Below are positions 22,504 to 31,516 of a stretch of 33,009 nt of DNA, piece after piece (positions within the stretch are counted from its first letter, which is position 1; the number at the start of each line of letters is the position of its first letter). A model generated the notes under the pieces. The model worked only from the letters and a program-made list of their open reading frames with translations, was not told where the DNA came from and searched no databases. Both the position numbers and the translations under genes were made by a program. The DNA is from Lentisphaera araneosa HTCC2155 (GTDB lineage: Bacteria > Verrucomicrobiota > Lentisphaeria > Lentisphaerales > Lentisphaeraceae), in the NCBI GenBank assembly GCA_945877655.1, contig CAMCSH010000007.1, positions 1-33,009 on the forward strand, read 5' to 3'.

Positions 22504-23217
22504 ATGAGCTCGCAGCCCCAACCGATCCCGCAGCACGTCGCCATCATCATGGATGGCAACGGCCGCTGGGCCAAGGCACGGGGCGAAGAGCGGCTGTTTG
22601 GCCACGCCGCCGGCGTCGCCTCGGTCATCCGCAGCGTCGAAGCCGCCCTCGCTCACGGGGTGCAGGTTTTGACGCTGTATTCATTTTCCACCGAGAACTG
22701 GAAGCGCCCGGACAGCGAAGTCAACGGCTTGATGAGACTCTTCGTCGAGGTCATCCGCGGCCACATTGATCTCTTCCGCCGGCAAGGCGTCCGCCTGCGT
22801 TTCATCGGCCGCCGCGACCGTTTGCCGGCCGCCTTGGTCGAGACGATGGACTGGATCCTGGCGGAGACCGCAAGTTTCGACCGCCTCACCCTGGTGATCG
22901 CCCTCGACTACGGCGGTCGTGATGAGCTGCTTCGCGCCGCCCGCAAACTGGCCGAAGAGGTCCAGTCTGGCCATCTCGAAAGCGGCGCCATCGACGAAGC
23001 GCTGATGAGCTCCACTCTCGACACCGCCGGCCTGCCCGATCCCGAGCTGATGATCCGCAGCTCCGGCGAGCTTCGCACTTCCAATTTCCTGCCTTGGCAA
23101 CTTGCCTACGCTGAAATCGTCGTCACCCCCACCCTTTGGCCCGACTTCGGCGAAGCGGATTTCCGCGCCGCCCTCAATGAGTTCGGTCGCCGTCAACGCC
23201 GCTTCGGAGGCCTTTGA
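22504..23217 (+). CDS. uppS: Undecaprenyl pyrophosphate synthase
   Basis: 237 residues. It extends farnesyl diphosphate with isopentenyl units in cis to make the C55 lipid carrier for peptidoglycan and O-antigen. HVAIIMDGNGRWAK (11-24) holds catalytic D17 and the GNGR phosphate-binding loop. SFSTENWKRP follows, and the C-terminal signature is RSSGELRTSNFLPWQLAYAE (SGE..RxSNF..WQ..YAE). The ATG is 7 bases after the purA stop with no strong ribosome site of its own, so coupling to purA is likely. It ends just before cdsA, the common uppS-cdsA order seen in many bacteria. Confidence 0.96.
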   Translation: MSSQPQPIPQHVAIIMDGNGRWAKARGEERLFGHAAGVASVIRSVEAALAHGVQVLTLYSFSTENWKRPDSEVNGLMRLFVEVIRGHIDLFRRQGVRLRFIGRRDRLPAALVETMDWILAETASFDRLTLVIALDYGGRDELLRAARKLAEEVQSGHLESGAIDEALMSSTLDTAGLPDPELMIRSSGELRTSNFLPWQLAYAEIVVTPTLWPDFGEADFRAALNEFGRRQRRFGGL

Positions 23218-23218
23218 G

Positions 23219-24139
23219 ATGCTGAAACACCGCCTGATTTCCGCCGCCATCCTGCTCAGCCTTCTGAGCGGCTCCCTGCTTTTGAAAGACCTGCCCGGCC
23301 AGCTCCTCTTCCTCGCCTTCGCCACCCTCCTGGTGGTCAAGGGATCCCGAGAGTTCCTCAACATGTCGTCGCTGATCTACTCCAAAGGCTACACCTGGAT
23401 CGCCGGACTCTGCGCCATCCTGCCGGTCTACGGGGCCTTCTTCGAGAATTTTTACGGCCGCAAAAACCTCTCCTTCGCCGGCTTTGCCGCCACCATCAGC
23501 TTCCTCCTCATCGGCGGCTTTTCCAAGGTCCTGCGTGAACCCGATCTCAAGAACGGCCTGATGAAGATGACCGCCACCTTGGCCTGCTTCACCTATCTGG
23601 TCATCCCCACCTGGTTCCTCGCCATGGTCTATTTCGGCTGCGGTCTCAACATCAGCGGCGACGAACGCAAACTCACCTTTTTCATCATCGCCGTGACCAA
23701 GGCCTCGGACGTCGGCGCCTATTTCGTCGGCATGACATCGAACAAGCTTCTCCCCGGCGGCAACCACAAGATCGCACCCCGCCTCAGCCCCGGCAAATCT
23801 TGGGAAGGCTTCTTCGGCGGCATCGCCTTCAGCATCGGCGTCGCCTTCCTCTTCCTCCAACTCAGCGAAGGCAGACTCGGCAGCTGCATCCTCGAATTCC
23901 ACAACGGCGTCGGCCGTGGCCTGAATGCCTGGGACTGCATCATCGTCGGCAGCGTCTGCGCCATCCTCGGCTTCATCGGCGATGTCAGCGAATCGGTGAT
24001 GAAACGGGTCTCCGGCCTGAAAGATTCCGGCAGCATCCTGCCGGGCATGGGCGGCGTCCTCGACGTCCTCGACTCGCTCATCCTCGTGTCGCCGCTTTTC
24101 TACGCCTACCTCTGGTTCAGGCTGCCGATCGTGAGCTGA
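23219..24139 (+). CDS. cdsA: Phosphatidate cytidylyltransferase
   Basis: 306 residues from ATG 23219, one base after the uppS stop, with GGAGG upstream; an alternative start inside uppS is rejected. It makes CDP-diacylglycerol from phosphatidate and CTP in the inner membrane. The protein has about eight hydrophobic segments (LISAAILLSLLSGSLLL, WIAGLCAILPVYGAFF, FAATISFLLIGGF and others). The CTP transferase signature is at about 259-286: SVMKRVSGLKDSGSILPGMG then GVLDVLDSL. It keeps the KR, KD, LPG and GG positions; M replaces the usual His before GG, and DVLD the usual DRxD. PRLSPGKSWEG, a conserved cytoplasmic loop, is also present. The chain length is slightly above the typical 260-285. 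Confidence 0.93.
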   Translation: MLKHRLISAAILLSLLSGSLLLKDLPGQLLFLAFATLLVVKGSREFLNMSSLIYSKGYTWIAGLCAILPVYGAFFENFYGRKNLSFAGFAATISFLLIGGFSKVLREPDLKNGLMKMTATLACFTYLVIPTWFLAMVYFGCGLNISGDERKLTFFIIAVTKASDVGAYFVGMTSNKLLPGGNHKIAPRLSPGKSWEGFFGGIAFSIGVAFLFLQLSEGRLGSCILEFHNGVGRGLNAWDCIIVGSVCAILGFIGDVSESVMKRVSGLKDSGSILPGMGGVLDVLDSLILVSPLFYAYLWFRLPIVS

Positions 24140-24249
24140 CGCCGCCGATATTTTTCCGCCACAATGTTCGGGCGCTTGAAAAATCCCCGGACGCTTCCAT
24201 TTTGTGCGCCGTCATATCATCAGAAATCAACCCTAGAGGAGTTCCTAAC

Positions 24250-24483
24250 ATGTCCGACATCCGCGCCAAAGTCATCCAAATCGTTGTTGATAAACTCAAT
24301 GTGACCAAAGAGCAATGCAAAGACGAAGCCAAGTTCATCGAAGACCTCGGCGCCGACTCGCTCGACACCGTCGAACTGGTCATGAAACTCGAAGAAGATT
24401 TCGGCCTCACCATTCCCGACGAAGATCAGACCAAGCTCACCTCCGTTGGTGAAGCCGTGAAATACATCGAGTCGAAAAAGTAA
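24250..24483 (+). CDS. acpP: Acyl carrier protein
   Basis: 77 residues, acidic, standard length. It carries growing fatty acyl chains on a 4'-phosphopantetheine arm attached to S37 in the conserved GADSLDTVEL motif. It opens MSDIRAKVIQIVVDKLNV and ends AVKYIESKK, as in most bacterial AcpP. GAGGAG lies about 8 bases before the ATG. The 110-base gap after cdsA probably contains a promoter. fabF starts 25 bases downstream, the classical acpP-fabF order, so the two should be co-transcribed. Because ACP is needed at high levels, the strong ribosome site fits. Confidence 0.98.
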   Translation: MSDIRAKVIQIVVDKLNVTKEQCKDEAKFIEDLGADSLDTVELVMKLEEDFGLTIPDEDQTKLTSVGEAVKYIESKK

Positions 24484-24508
24484 TCTATTCTAGGCGGCCA
24501 CGGTTTCC

Positions 24509-25746
<1,238 letters not shown>

Positions 25747-25750
<4 letters not shown>

Positions 25751-25932
25751 AAAAAATCCTCTTCGTCGGCGTCATCGCCGCCCTCTTCGCCTCATGCCGC
25801 TCCTCCAGCTCCGAAGGCGTCAAATCCGAGAAGCTCCCCCCGCTTGAAGAAAGCTGGGCCAAGTCGATCGAGAGCTCCTACCCGGAATGGCAGCGCCCCA
25901 GCTACACCGCGCCGTCGGAAGTCAGACAATAA
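25747..25932 (+). CDS. Small putative lipoprotein coupled to fabF
   Basis: 61 residues. ATG 25747 overlaps the fabF stop (ATGA), so it is translated by coupling. MKKILFVGVIAALFASC looks like a lipoprotein signal with the lipid-attachment Cys at 17 (LFAS-C; the -3 position is F, slightly off the usual L/V/I). The mature part is 44 residues, Ser/Glu/Pro-rich, with LPPLEESWAKSIESSYPEWQ RPSY as its most ordered stretch. I do not recognise a family. Its position in an acpP-fabF operon suggests an envelope role. A hairpin terminator follows at 25960. Confidence 0.68.
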
Positions 25933-25959
25933 GCAGCCGCATCAGTCCTGCTTGAGAGG

Positions 25960-25994
25960 AGCCGCTGCTTCCCTTCCGGGGACCGGCGGCTTTT
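25960..25994 (+). terminator. Terminator of the acpP-fabF-lipoprotein unit
   Basis: AGCCGC (25960-25965) pairs with GCGGCT (25986-25991), with a CCC/GGG inner stem, and the stem runs into TTTT (25991-25994). It begins 27 bases after the lipoprotein stop. Confidence 0.65.
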
Positions 25995-26018
25995 CTCTTG
26001 AGCAGCTCTTGCCACACC

Positions 26019-26531
26019 ATGCAAATCCATTTCACTCTCAGTTGCCGCAGCCGGAACTATCGCATCGAACGCCAGAATCTTCTGAGCTTCTGCCAAGCCG
26101 CCTTCGCCGCCTCGCGCCTCGGCGGCAAAACCCCCGGAGCGGAATTCCTCGAGATCCCCATCGTTCTGATGGGGGATGAGCCGATGGCTAAATTCAATTG
26201 GAAACACCTTCGTCACGAAGGTCCGACCGATGTCATCACCTTCGATTACCTGGCCGACTGGATGCCGGGCATGGATGACGAGCAAGAGCCCTTTGTCCCC
26301 GGCGAAATCTACATCTCGCTCGATACCGCCGCCCGCGAAGCCGCCGCCCGCGCCCGCAGCCTGAGTGACGAATTGCTGCTTTACATCGTCCACGGACTCC
26401 TCCATCTCAAGGGCTATGACGACCATGATCCCGCCGATCGCCGCGCCATGCGCGCCGCCGAGCGCCGCAGCCTCGCCTCGATCCGCAAACACTGCGGTGA
26501 AACTCCTCTACTTTGTGAGAATTTGACATGA
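26019..26531 (+). CDS. ybeY: Endoribonuclease YbeY (rRNA maturation factor)
   Basis: 170 residues from ATG 26019 (MQIHFTLSC); a start seven codons earlier is less likely. YbeY is a zinc-dependent RNase in 16S rRNA 3' end maturation and ribosome quality control. The family pattern HGLLHLKGYD is at 125-134 with H125 and H129; the third ligand position (135) is Asp instead of His, with His following at 136, so the metal site may use D135 or H136. Other family features are LRHEGPTDVITFDY (65-78) and GEIYISLD. The ribosome site is weak. The stop overlaps the start of the CorC-like gene (ATGA), reproducing the common ybeY-corC neighbourhood. Confidence 0.93.
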   Translation: MQIHFTLSCRSRNYRIERQNLLSFCQAAFAASRLGGKTPGAEFLEIPIVLMGDEPMAKFNWKHLRHEGPTDVITFDYLADWMPGMDDEQEPFVPGEIYISLDTAAREAAARARSLSDELLLYIVHGLLHLKGYDDHDPADRRAMRAAERRSLASIRKHCGETPLLCENLT

Positions 26532-27829
26532 ACCCCAGCGTCAGCGCCAGCATCGGTCTTCTTGGAGTTCTGCTCCTTATCGCGATTTGGCTCGATGGCG
26601 TCCGCGCCGCCCTCCTCGATCTCACCCCAGGGATGGCCCGCAAACTTCCAGACGATGAGGCCGACACTCTCCGCACCTGGCTCCTCCGCCGCAAGGAATT
26701 CGGCTTCGTCATCCGCGCCTTGAGCTATTTCGCCGCCGCCGCTTGGATGCTCGTCTCCTTCAATGTCACTATCCTCAATCCCGTCCTCCCCCTCCTCGAC
26801 TGGGCGCAAAACCTGATTTTCGTCCTCCTCCTGATGATCTACCTGCTGGTCAAAGAAGGCATCGGATCCAACCTGGTCGCCGCCTACCACCGCCAGCTTT
26901 TGCGCTTCTCCATGCCAGCCATCGGCGTCGCTCGCATTCTCTTCAAACCCTACCTCGCCCTCGTCCGCCCCGCCGCCCATGCCCGTCAGCTCGAAGACTT
27001 GGCCGAAACCTCGGAACATAAAACCAGCGCCGAAGACGAAATCCTCTCCCTCGTAGAAACCATTCCGGGTAATGGCCCCTCGACCCTCGAAGTCGGTGAA
27101 CGTCGGATGATCAAAGCGGTCTTCCATCTCGGCGACTCCCCCGTCGTGCAAGCCATGACGCCTCGCACTCGCGTGGCCGCCCTCAAGGCTGAAATGAGCG
27201 CCGAAGAGGCCCGTGACTTCCTCGGGGCCAATGGTTATTCCCGCGTCCCGGTCTACCGCAATAACCTCGACCAGATCTGCGGCGTCTTGCATGCTCGCGA
27301 CCTGCTCCTGCCAGAAAAACTGGTGGGCCGATCTGCCGCCGATCTCGCCCGCCCGCCCCTCTTCGTCGATGAAGGCATGAGTCTGTCCCGGCTTCTTGAC
27401 TTCTTCCGCCGCCGGCGTGGACACCTAGCCGTAGTCCGCGATGAATACGGCGGCACCGCCGGCATCATCACCTTCGAAGATGTCGTCGAAGAACTCGTCG
27501 GTGAAGTCCGCGATGAGTTCGATGACGAGGAGGACCTTCTCCTCCGAACCGAAGAATCAGGAACCTTACTTCTTGATCCGAGAGCCCCCATTTCCGACAT
27601 CAATGAAGCCCTTGGTGAATACCCCTTTCGTTTGCCCGAAGACTGCTCGAATATCGGCTCATTCGTCGGCATGATCTCCGGCCGCATTCCGATCAAAGGC
27701 AGCCGTCTCAACGCCGCGCCCGGTCTCGAAATCGAAATCGTCGAAGCCGATGAGCGCGCCGTCCGTCGTCTGCGTCTTCATCGCGTCCCCATCACTGCTC
27801 CCGAAACCCCACAAGGAAATCCCACATGA
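26528..27829 (+). CDS. CNNM/CBS-domain membrane transporter-like protein (CorC/HlyC type)
   Basis: 433 residues. The N-terminal half (about 1-150) is a membrane domain of the DUF21/CNNM kind with several hydrophobic segments (IGLLGVLLLIAIWL, ALSYFAAAAWMLVSF, LIFVLLLMIYLLV). A pair of CBS domains (about 190-325; MTPRTRVAAL, GYSRVPVYRNNLDQICGVLH, RRGHLAVVRDEYGGTAGIIT) binds nucleotides. The C-terminal CorC_HlyC domain (about 345-420) ends the protein. EEL VGEVRDEFDDEEDL links the two. Members act in magnesium or cobalt efflux or resistance. It overlaps ybeY (ATGA) and the following lipoprotein gene (ATGA), so these form one operon. The exact ion is not known. Confidence 0.9.
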   Translation: MNPSVSASIGLLGVLLLIAIWLDGVRAALLDLTPGMARKLPDDEADTLRTWLLRRKEFGFVIRALSYFAAAAWMLVSFNVTILNPVLPLLDWAQNLIFVLLLMIYLLVKEGIGSNLVAAYHRQLLRFSMPAIGVARILFKPYLALVRPAAHARQLEDLAETSEHKTSAEDEILSLVETIPGNGPSTLEVGERRMIKAVFHLGDSPVVQAMTPRTRVAALKAEMSAEEARDFLGANGYSRVPVYRNNLDQICGVLHARDLLLPEKLVGRSAADLARPPLFVDEGMSLSRLLDFFRRRRGHLAVVRDEYGGTAGIITFEDVVEELVGEVRDEFDDEEDLLLRTEESGTLLLDPRAPISDINEALGEYPFRLPEDCSNIGSFVGMISGRIPIKGSRLNAAPGLEIEIVEADERAVRRLRLHRVPITAPETPQGNPT

Positions 27830-28233
27830 AATCTCGCGCCCTCGTCGCCATGGCCGCCTTCGGCCTCATGTCACAAAGCTGTGGCACTCTCTACGGCACC
27901 CTCAGCGGCCCCTTCTCCGGTGGCGCCTCGCTCACCATCGCCGCCACCAAGAACATGGATCAGCCAATTGCCGTGATGGCCGTCGCTCCCCTGACCTGGC
28001 TTGGCGGCACCGCCGTCGGACTCTTCCCCGGCTTCTGGAAAGGTCTCCAGTCCGACATCAACGGCAACTTCCTCATCCCCCCCACCGAGCGTCTGCAAGA
28101 CATCCTCGATCCCTTCGGCGCCGGCATGTGGGAACACAACCCCCGCCCCCACCCCGTCGGCTCTTGGGAAGAATCCAATTCTCCCCGCCGCGCTCCCCGC
28201 GAACAACCCAAACACGCTGACGAAGTCCGCTGA
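27826..28233 (+). CDS. Putative lipoprotein, 135 residues
   Basis: Start ATG 27826 overlaps the preceding stop (ATGA). MKSRALVAMAAFGLMSQSC looks like a lipoprotein signal with the attachment Cys at 19 (LMSQS-C is only a partial match to the usual L-x-G/A-C box). GTLYGTLSGPFSGGASLTIA follows, then hydrophobic MAVAPLTWLGGTAVGLFPGF and a proline/arginine-rich tail (RPHPVGSWEESNSPRRAPRE). The Gly-rich, partly hydrophobic composition suggests a membrane-associated protein. I do not recognise a family. Third gene of the ybeY operon, and its end is followed by a very strong terminator. Confidence 0.65.
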   Translation: MKSRALVAMAAFGLMSQSCGTLYGTLSGPFSGGASLTIAATKNMDQPIAVMAVAPLTWLGGTAVGLFPGFWKGLQSDINGNFLIPPTERLQDILDPFGAGMWEHNPRPHPVGSWEESNSPRRAPREQPKHADEVR

Positions 28234-28256
28234 TTTTCCGCTGACTTGAGCTCTTG

Positions 28257-28290
28257 TAGGTCCTATAGTTTTATAGGGCCTATTTTTTTT
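28257..28290 (+). terminator. Strong rho-independent terminator of the ybeY operon
   Basis: TAGGTCCTATA (28257-28267) pairs with TATAGGGCCTA (28272-28282), one G-U pair, 4-base loop GTTT, followed by eight T residues (28283-28290). It is the cleanest intrinsic terminator in the window. Confidence 0.92.
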
Positions 28291-28314
28291 GATCCAACCT
28301 TCAGGACAATCAAC

Positions 28315-29442
28315 ATGCTGACCGCCGCCGAAACCCGCCACTACAGCCGCCATCTTCTGTTGAAAGAGCTTGGCCCAGGCGGCCAGGAAAAACTTAAGGC
28401 TTCTTCAGTCCTCATCATCGGATCCGGCGGCCTGGGTTGCCCAGCAGCTACCTATCTCGCCGCCGCCGGAGTTGGTCGCATCACCCTGATCGACCCCGAT
28501 ACCGTCGACGAAAGCAACTTGCACCGTCAAGTCGCTTTCACTGCTGCGGATATCGGCCGACCAAAAGCCGAAACTCTCGCCGCCCGACTTCGGGCCAACA
28601 ACCCCCATATCGAAGTCATCGCTCTGCAACAACGCTTTCAACTCGACAATGCCCGGGAGCTGGTCGAGTCCCACACTCTCGTCGTCGACGGCTCGGACAA
28701 TTTCCCCACCCGCTATCTCGCCAACGACGCCTGTTTTTTTGCCAAGCGGCCCTTGGTATTTGGCGCCATCCACCAGTTTTCCGCCCAAGTCTCCCTCTTC
28801 AATGCCGGCCCCGCCCTCCCCTGTTATCGCTGCCTTTTCCCCGAAGCTCCGGATGCAGGCAGCATCCCCAATTGTGATGAAGCAGGCGTCCTCGGCGTCC
28901 TCCCCGGCCTTTGCGGCAGTTTGATGGCCGCCGAAGCGGTCAAATTTCTGACCGGAATCGGCGTCGGCCTTGCCGGCCAACTGCTCACCTGTGACCTTCT
29001 CCATAACCAATTCCAAAGCTTTAAACTCCCCCTCGACCCCAGCTGCCCTCTCTGCAGCGCCCAAGCAAGCATCCATCAACTTGCTGAATTGCAATGGTCC
29101 TGCGGCAGCAACAAAACAGACGAGCATTCTGAAATCTCCACCGTCGATCTCCACACCGCGATCGAGTCCGGACAAGTCCTCTTCCTTCTCGATGTTCGTG
29201 AAACCTGGGAATTCTCCTGCGCCTCAATCGCCCACTCGGTCAACATCCCCCTCTCACAGGTCTCGCAAAACATAAGTGCCATCCCGCGCGACCTGCCAAT
29301 CCGGTGCATCTGCCACCATGGCGTCCGATCCCTCAAAGCTCGAGACATTCTTGTCGCCGCCGGCTTTAACGATGTCCGGTCGCTCAGTGGCGGCCTTGAT
29401 CTGTGGGCCGATGAAATCGACATGGATATGCCGAAATACTGA
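28315..29442 (+). CDS. moeB: ThiF/MoeB-type adenylyltransferase with C-terminal rhodanese domain
   Basis: 375 residues from ATG 28315 (MLTAAETRHYSRHLLLKELG), with AGGA 8 bases upstream. The N-terminal E1-like domain adenylates the C-terminal glycine of a MoaD- or ThiS-like sulfur carrier. It shows IIGSGGLGCPAATYL (35-48, ATP-binding), D60 in TLIDPDTV, R71 in NLHRQV, zinc ligands C170/C173 and C244/C247, and C187 in PNCDEAGVLGVLPG, aligned with the catalytic Cys of ThiF. The rhodanese domain (about 275-370) has the active loop CHHGVRS with C333. The fusion is the MoeZ/MoeBR type. No molybdopterin or thiamine genes are adjacent, so the pathway is not decided by context. The strong terminator upstream gives it an independent transcript. 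Confidence 0.9.
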   Translation: MLTAAETRHYSRHLLLKELGPGGQEKLKASSVLIIGSGGLGCPAATYLAAAGVGRITLIDPDTVDESNLHRQVAFTAADIGRPKAETLAARLRANNPHIEVIALQQRFQLDNARELVESHTLVVDGSDNFPTRYLANDACFFAKRPLVFGAIHQFSAQVSLFNAGPALPCYRCLFPEAPDAGSIPNCDEAGVLGVLPGLCGSLMAAEAVKFLTGIGVGLAGQLLTCDLLHNQFQSFKLPLDPSCPLCSAQASIHQLAELQWSCGSNKTDEHSEISTVDLHTAIESGQVLFLLDVRETWEFSCASIAHSVNIPLSQVSQNISAIPRDLPIRCICHHGVRSLKARDILVAAGFNDVRSLSGGLDLWADEIDMDMPKY

Positions 29443-29499
29443 ATGAATTCTTGGCATCGGCAGGCTCCAGGACTTAGATTAGTTCTGAAGGAGCCCAGC

Positions 29500-29868
29500 A
29501 TGTCTAATACCAATCCGCGCTCAAAGATATAATCATTCATGAGTGATTGAGGTGGTGCCTTTCTACGACATTGCTGCTTGCCGAGTGGTCGGAGGAACTC
29601 GCCTCCAAGGCCGGGGCCGGCGATCTTGCCATCGCCGATTGGCTCCGCCTCTTCGCCCGCCTCCAGGCGCTGAAACGCGACTGGATCTTCGACCGCCTGC
29701 TCCGCCTGCACGTCGAACGCAATCTGACGCTTGAGGATCGCCTGAGCTTCCTACAAGGCGCGCTCGGCCTGCTGCATCCCGGCGCCAAGGAGTTCGGCAG
29801 CGTCTCGTCATCCGCACCCAAGGCAGCCGCAACGTCCAGTGGAGCGCCGTGTTTCGCCCGCGCTGAGC
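29500..29868 (+). pseudogene. Decayed coding sequence
   Basis: AAGGAG followed by ATG 29500 opens a ten-codon frame (MSNTNPRSKI) and then hits TAA. Between about 29571 and 29806 another frame has gene-like composition: EWSEELASKAGAGDLAIADW, then LRLFARLQALKRDWIFDRLL and LEDRLSFLQGALGLLHPGAK. After a shift of one base, a further frame (about 29809-29868) ends LVIRTQGSRNVQWSAVFRPR with TGA. The pieces could be start, middle and end of one gene broken by indels, or unrelated fragments. I do not recognise the protein. No intact gene fills the 490-base gap between moeB and the sulfatase. Confidence 0.4.
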
Positions 29869-29932
29869 TTAGGCGTAGGGCCGGGCGACACCGGAGCAAT
29901 GCCGCCGCCTCCTGTCCCAATTGTGTCCCTGT

Positions 29933-31516
29933 TCACTTCCCCTTACGCGTCGGCCGCTCGGGAAGTTTGTACTGGGACCGCAGCTCCTCGAGCTTGGCTT
30001 TCATCTGCTTGAGGACATCTGCGTAGGCGGGCTCGGCGTGCACCGATTTGAGCTCGAGTGGGTCTTTCTCGAGATCGAAGAGATTCATCTCGCCGTCGGC
30101 GTAGAAATTGATCAGCTTGTAGCGGCTGGTGGCGACACCTTCGTGGAAGGGCACGGTGTGCTCGCCGCCGTCTTCGTAGTAGTGGTAGTAGAGGGCGTCG
30201 CGCCAGGGAGCTTTTTCATCCTTCAGAATGGGGCGGAGCGAACGGCCTTGGACTTCTGCGGGAACCGCAATTCCGGCGGCGTCTAGGAAGGTCGGAGCGT
30301 AGTCGATGTTCTGCACCATCTGCTGGACCCGGCTGCCGGGCTTGGTGACGCCGGGCCAGCTCATGATCAGCGGCATCGAGAAGGATTCCTCGAACATCCA
30401 GCGCTTGTCGAACCAGCCGTGTTCGCCGAGGTAGAAGCTCTGGTCGGCGGCGTAGACGATGATGGTGTTCTCGGTGAGGTGCTTGGCTTCGAGATAGTCG
30501 AGAATCTGGCCGACCGATTCGTCGACGGCGGCAATGGTGCGCATGTAGTTTTTCATGTAGCGCTGGTACTGCCAGCGGACGAGATCCTGGCCCTTCGGGG
30601 GATTGGCGATGAGTTCGTCATTCTCGGCCTTGAAGGCGGCATCCCAGGCAGCTCTTTGTTCCGGCGTCATGCGGGGACGTTCGCTGTCTTTGTGCTTGAG
30701 TTGCTGAGGGCGGGCGAAGGGGAGATTGCCGGGGACCTTGAGGTCGCTGTCCCACTGGAAACTGCTGTCGATGCTCATAGTGTTTTTGGCCAGAGTGGCG
30801 GAGCGGTTGGCGTAGTCGTCGAAGAGAGTGGGCGGCTCGGGGAATTTGACATCCTTGTAGAGGTTGAGATGGCGCAGGGCAGGAGCGAAGCTGCGGTGCG
30901 GTGCTTTATGCTGGCACATGAGCAAAAATGGCTTATTAGGATCTCGTTGTTTGAGCCAGTTAAGGCTGAGTTCGGTGACCATATCGGTCGAATAACCGGC
31001 AATCTTGGGAATATTCATCTTGCCGGCAGGGCCGTTGCCGTACATATGCGGGTTGTAGTAGTAGCCCTGGCCTGGGAAGACCTGCCAGCTATCGAAGCCG
31101 GTGGGGTCAGATTCGAGGTGCCACTTGCCGAAGAGACCGGTCTGGTAACCCGCCGATTGCAGCACTTGCGGGAAGGTGAACTGCTTGCTGTCGAAAGGCG
31201 CCTGGTCGTTGTTCTTCAGGTAGCCGTTGAGGTGCGAGTGCTTGCCGGTGAGGATGCAGGCGCGGGAGGGGCCGCAGAGCGAGTTGGCGCAGTAGCTCCG
31301 ATCGAAGACCGTGCCCATCGAAGCGATGCGATCGATGTTCGGAGTTTTGATCAGTGAACCCTTGTAGGACCCGATCGCCTTCAGCGCATGGTCGTCGCTG
31401 AAGATGAATACGATGTTGGGCGGCTTCGGAGCGGCAGCGGCGGGCGCGGCTTTCTCTTCGGCGGCGAGGCCGAAAGCGGCAAGGAAGACGGCGAAGAACA
31501 GGGACAGTCGCTTCAT
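29933..31516 (-). CDS. Secreted S1 sulfatase, second copy
   Basis: 527 residues. A signal peptide (MKRLSLFFAVFLAAFGLAAE) and an Ala/Pro linker precede PNIVFIFSDDHALKAIGSYK (metal ligands D41/D42). The activation Cys is C81 in CGPSR, followed by TGKHSHLNGY. HKAPH and WFDKRWMFEES are present; the usual SDNG-like position reads AADQSFYLGEHGW. The region TGKHSHLNG, TFPQVLQSAGYQTGLFGKWH and the WQVFPGQGYYYNP stretch resemble N-acetylglucosamine-6-sulfatase-like members more than the arylsulfatase at 18094, so the two probably differ in substrate (inference). It is translationally coupled to the upstream iclR-type gene (ATGA), which makes that regulator its likely controller. The C-terminus (RKGK) is basic. 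Confidence 0.95.
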   Translation of the reverse strand: MKRLSLFFAVFLAAFGLAAEEKAAPAAAAPKPPNIVFIFSDDHALKAIGSYKGSLIKTPNIDRIASMGTVFDRSYCANSLCGPSRACILTGKHSHLNGYLKNNDQAPFDSKQFTFPQVLQSAGYQTGLFGKWHLESDPTGFDSWQVFPGQGYYYNPHMYGNGPAGKMNIPKIAGYSTDMVTELSLNWLKQRDPNKPFLLMCQHKAPHRSFAPALRHLNLYKDVKFPEPPTLFDDYANRSATLAKNTMSIDSSFQWDSDLKVPGNLPFARPQQLKHKDSERPRMTPEQRAAWDAAFKAENDELIANPPKGQDLVRWQYQRYMKNYMRTIAAVDESVGQILDYLEAKHLTENTIIVYAADQSFYLGEHGWFDKRWMFEESFSMPLIMSWPGVTKPGSRVQQMVQNIDYAPTFLDAAGIAVPAEVQGRSLRPILKDEKAPWRDALYYHYYEDGGEHTVPFHEGVATSRYKLINFYADGEMNLFDLEKDPLELKSVHAEPAYADVLKQMKAKLEELRSQYKLPERPTRKGK

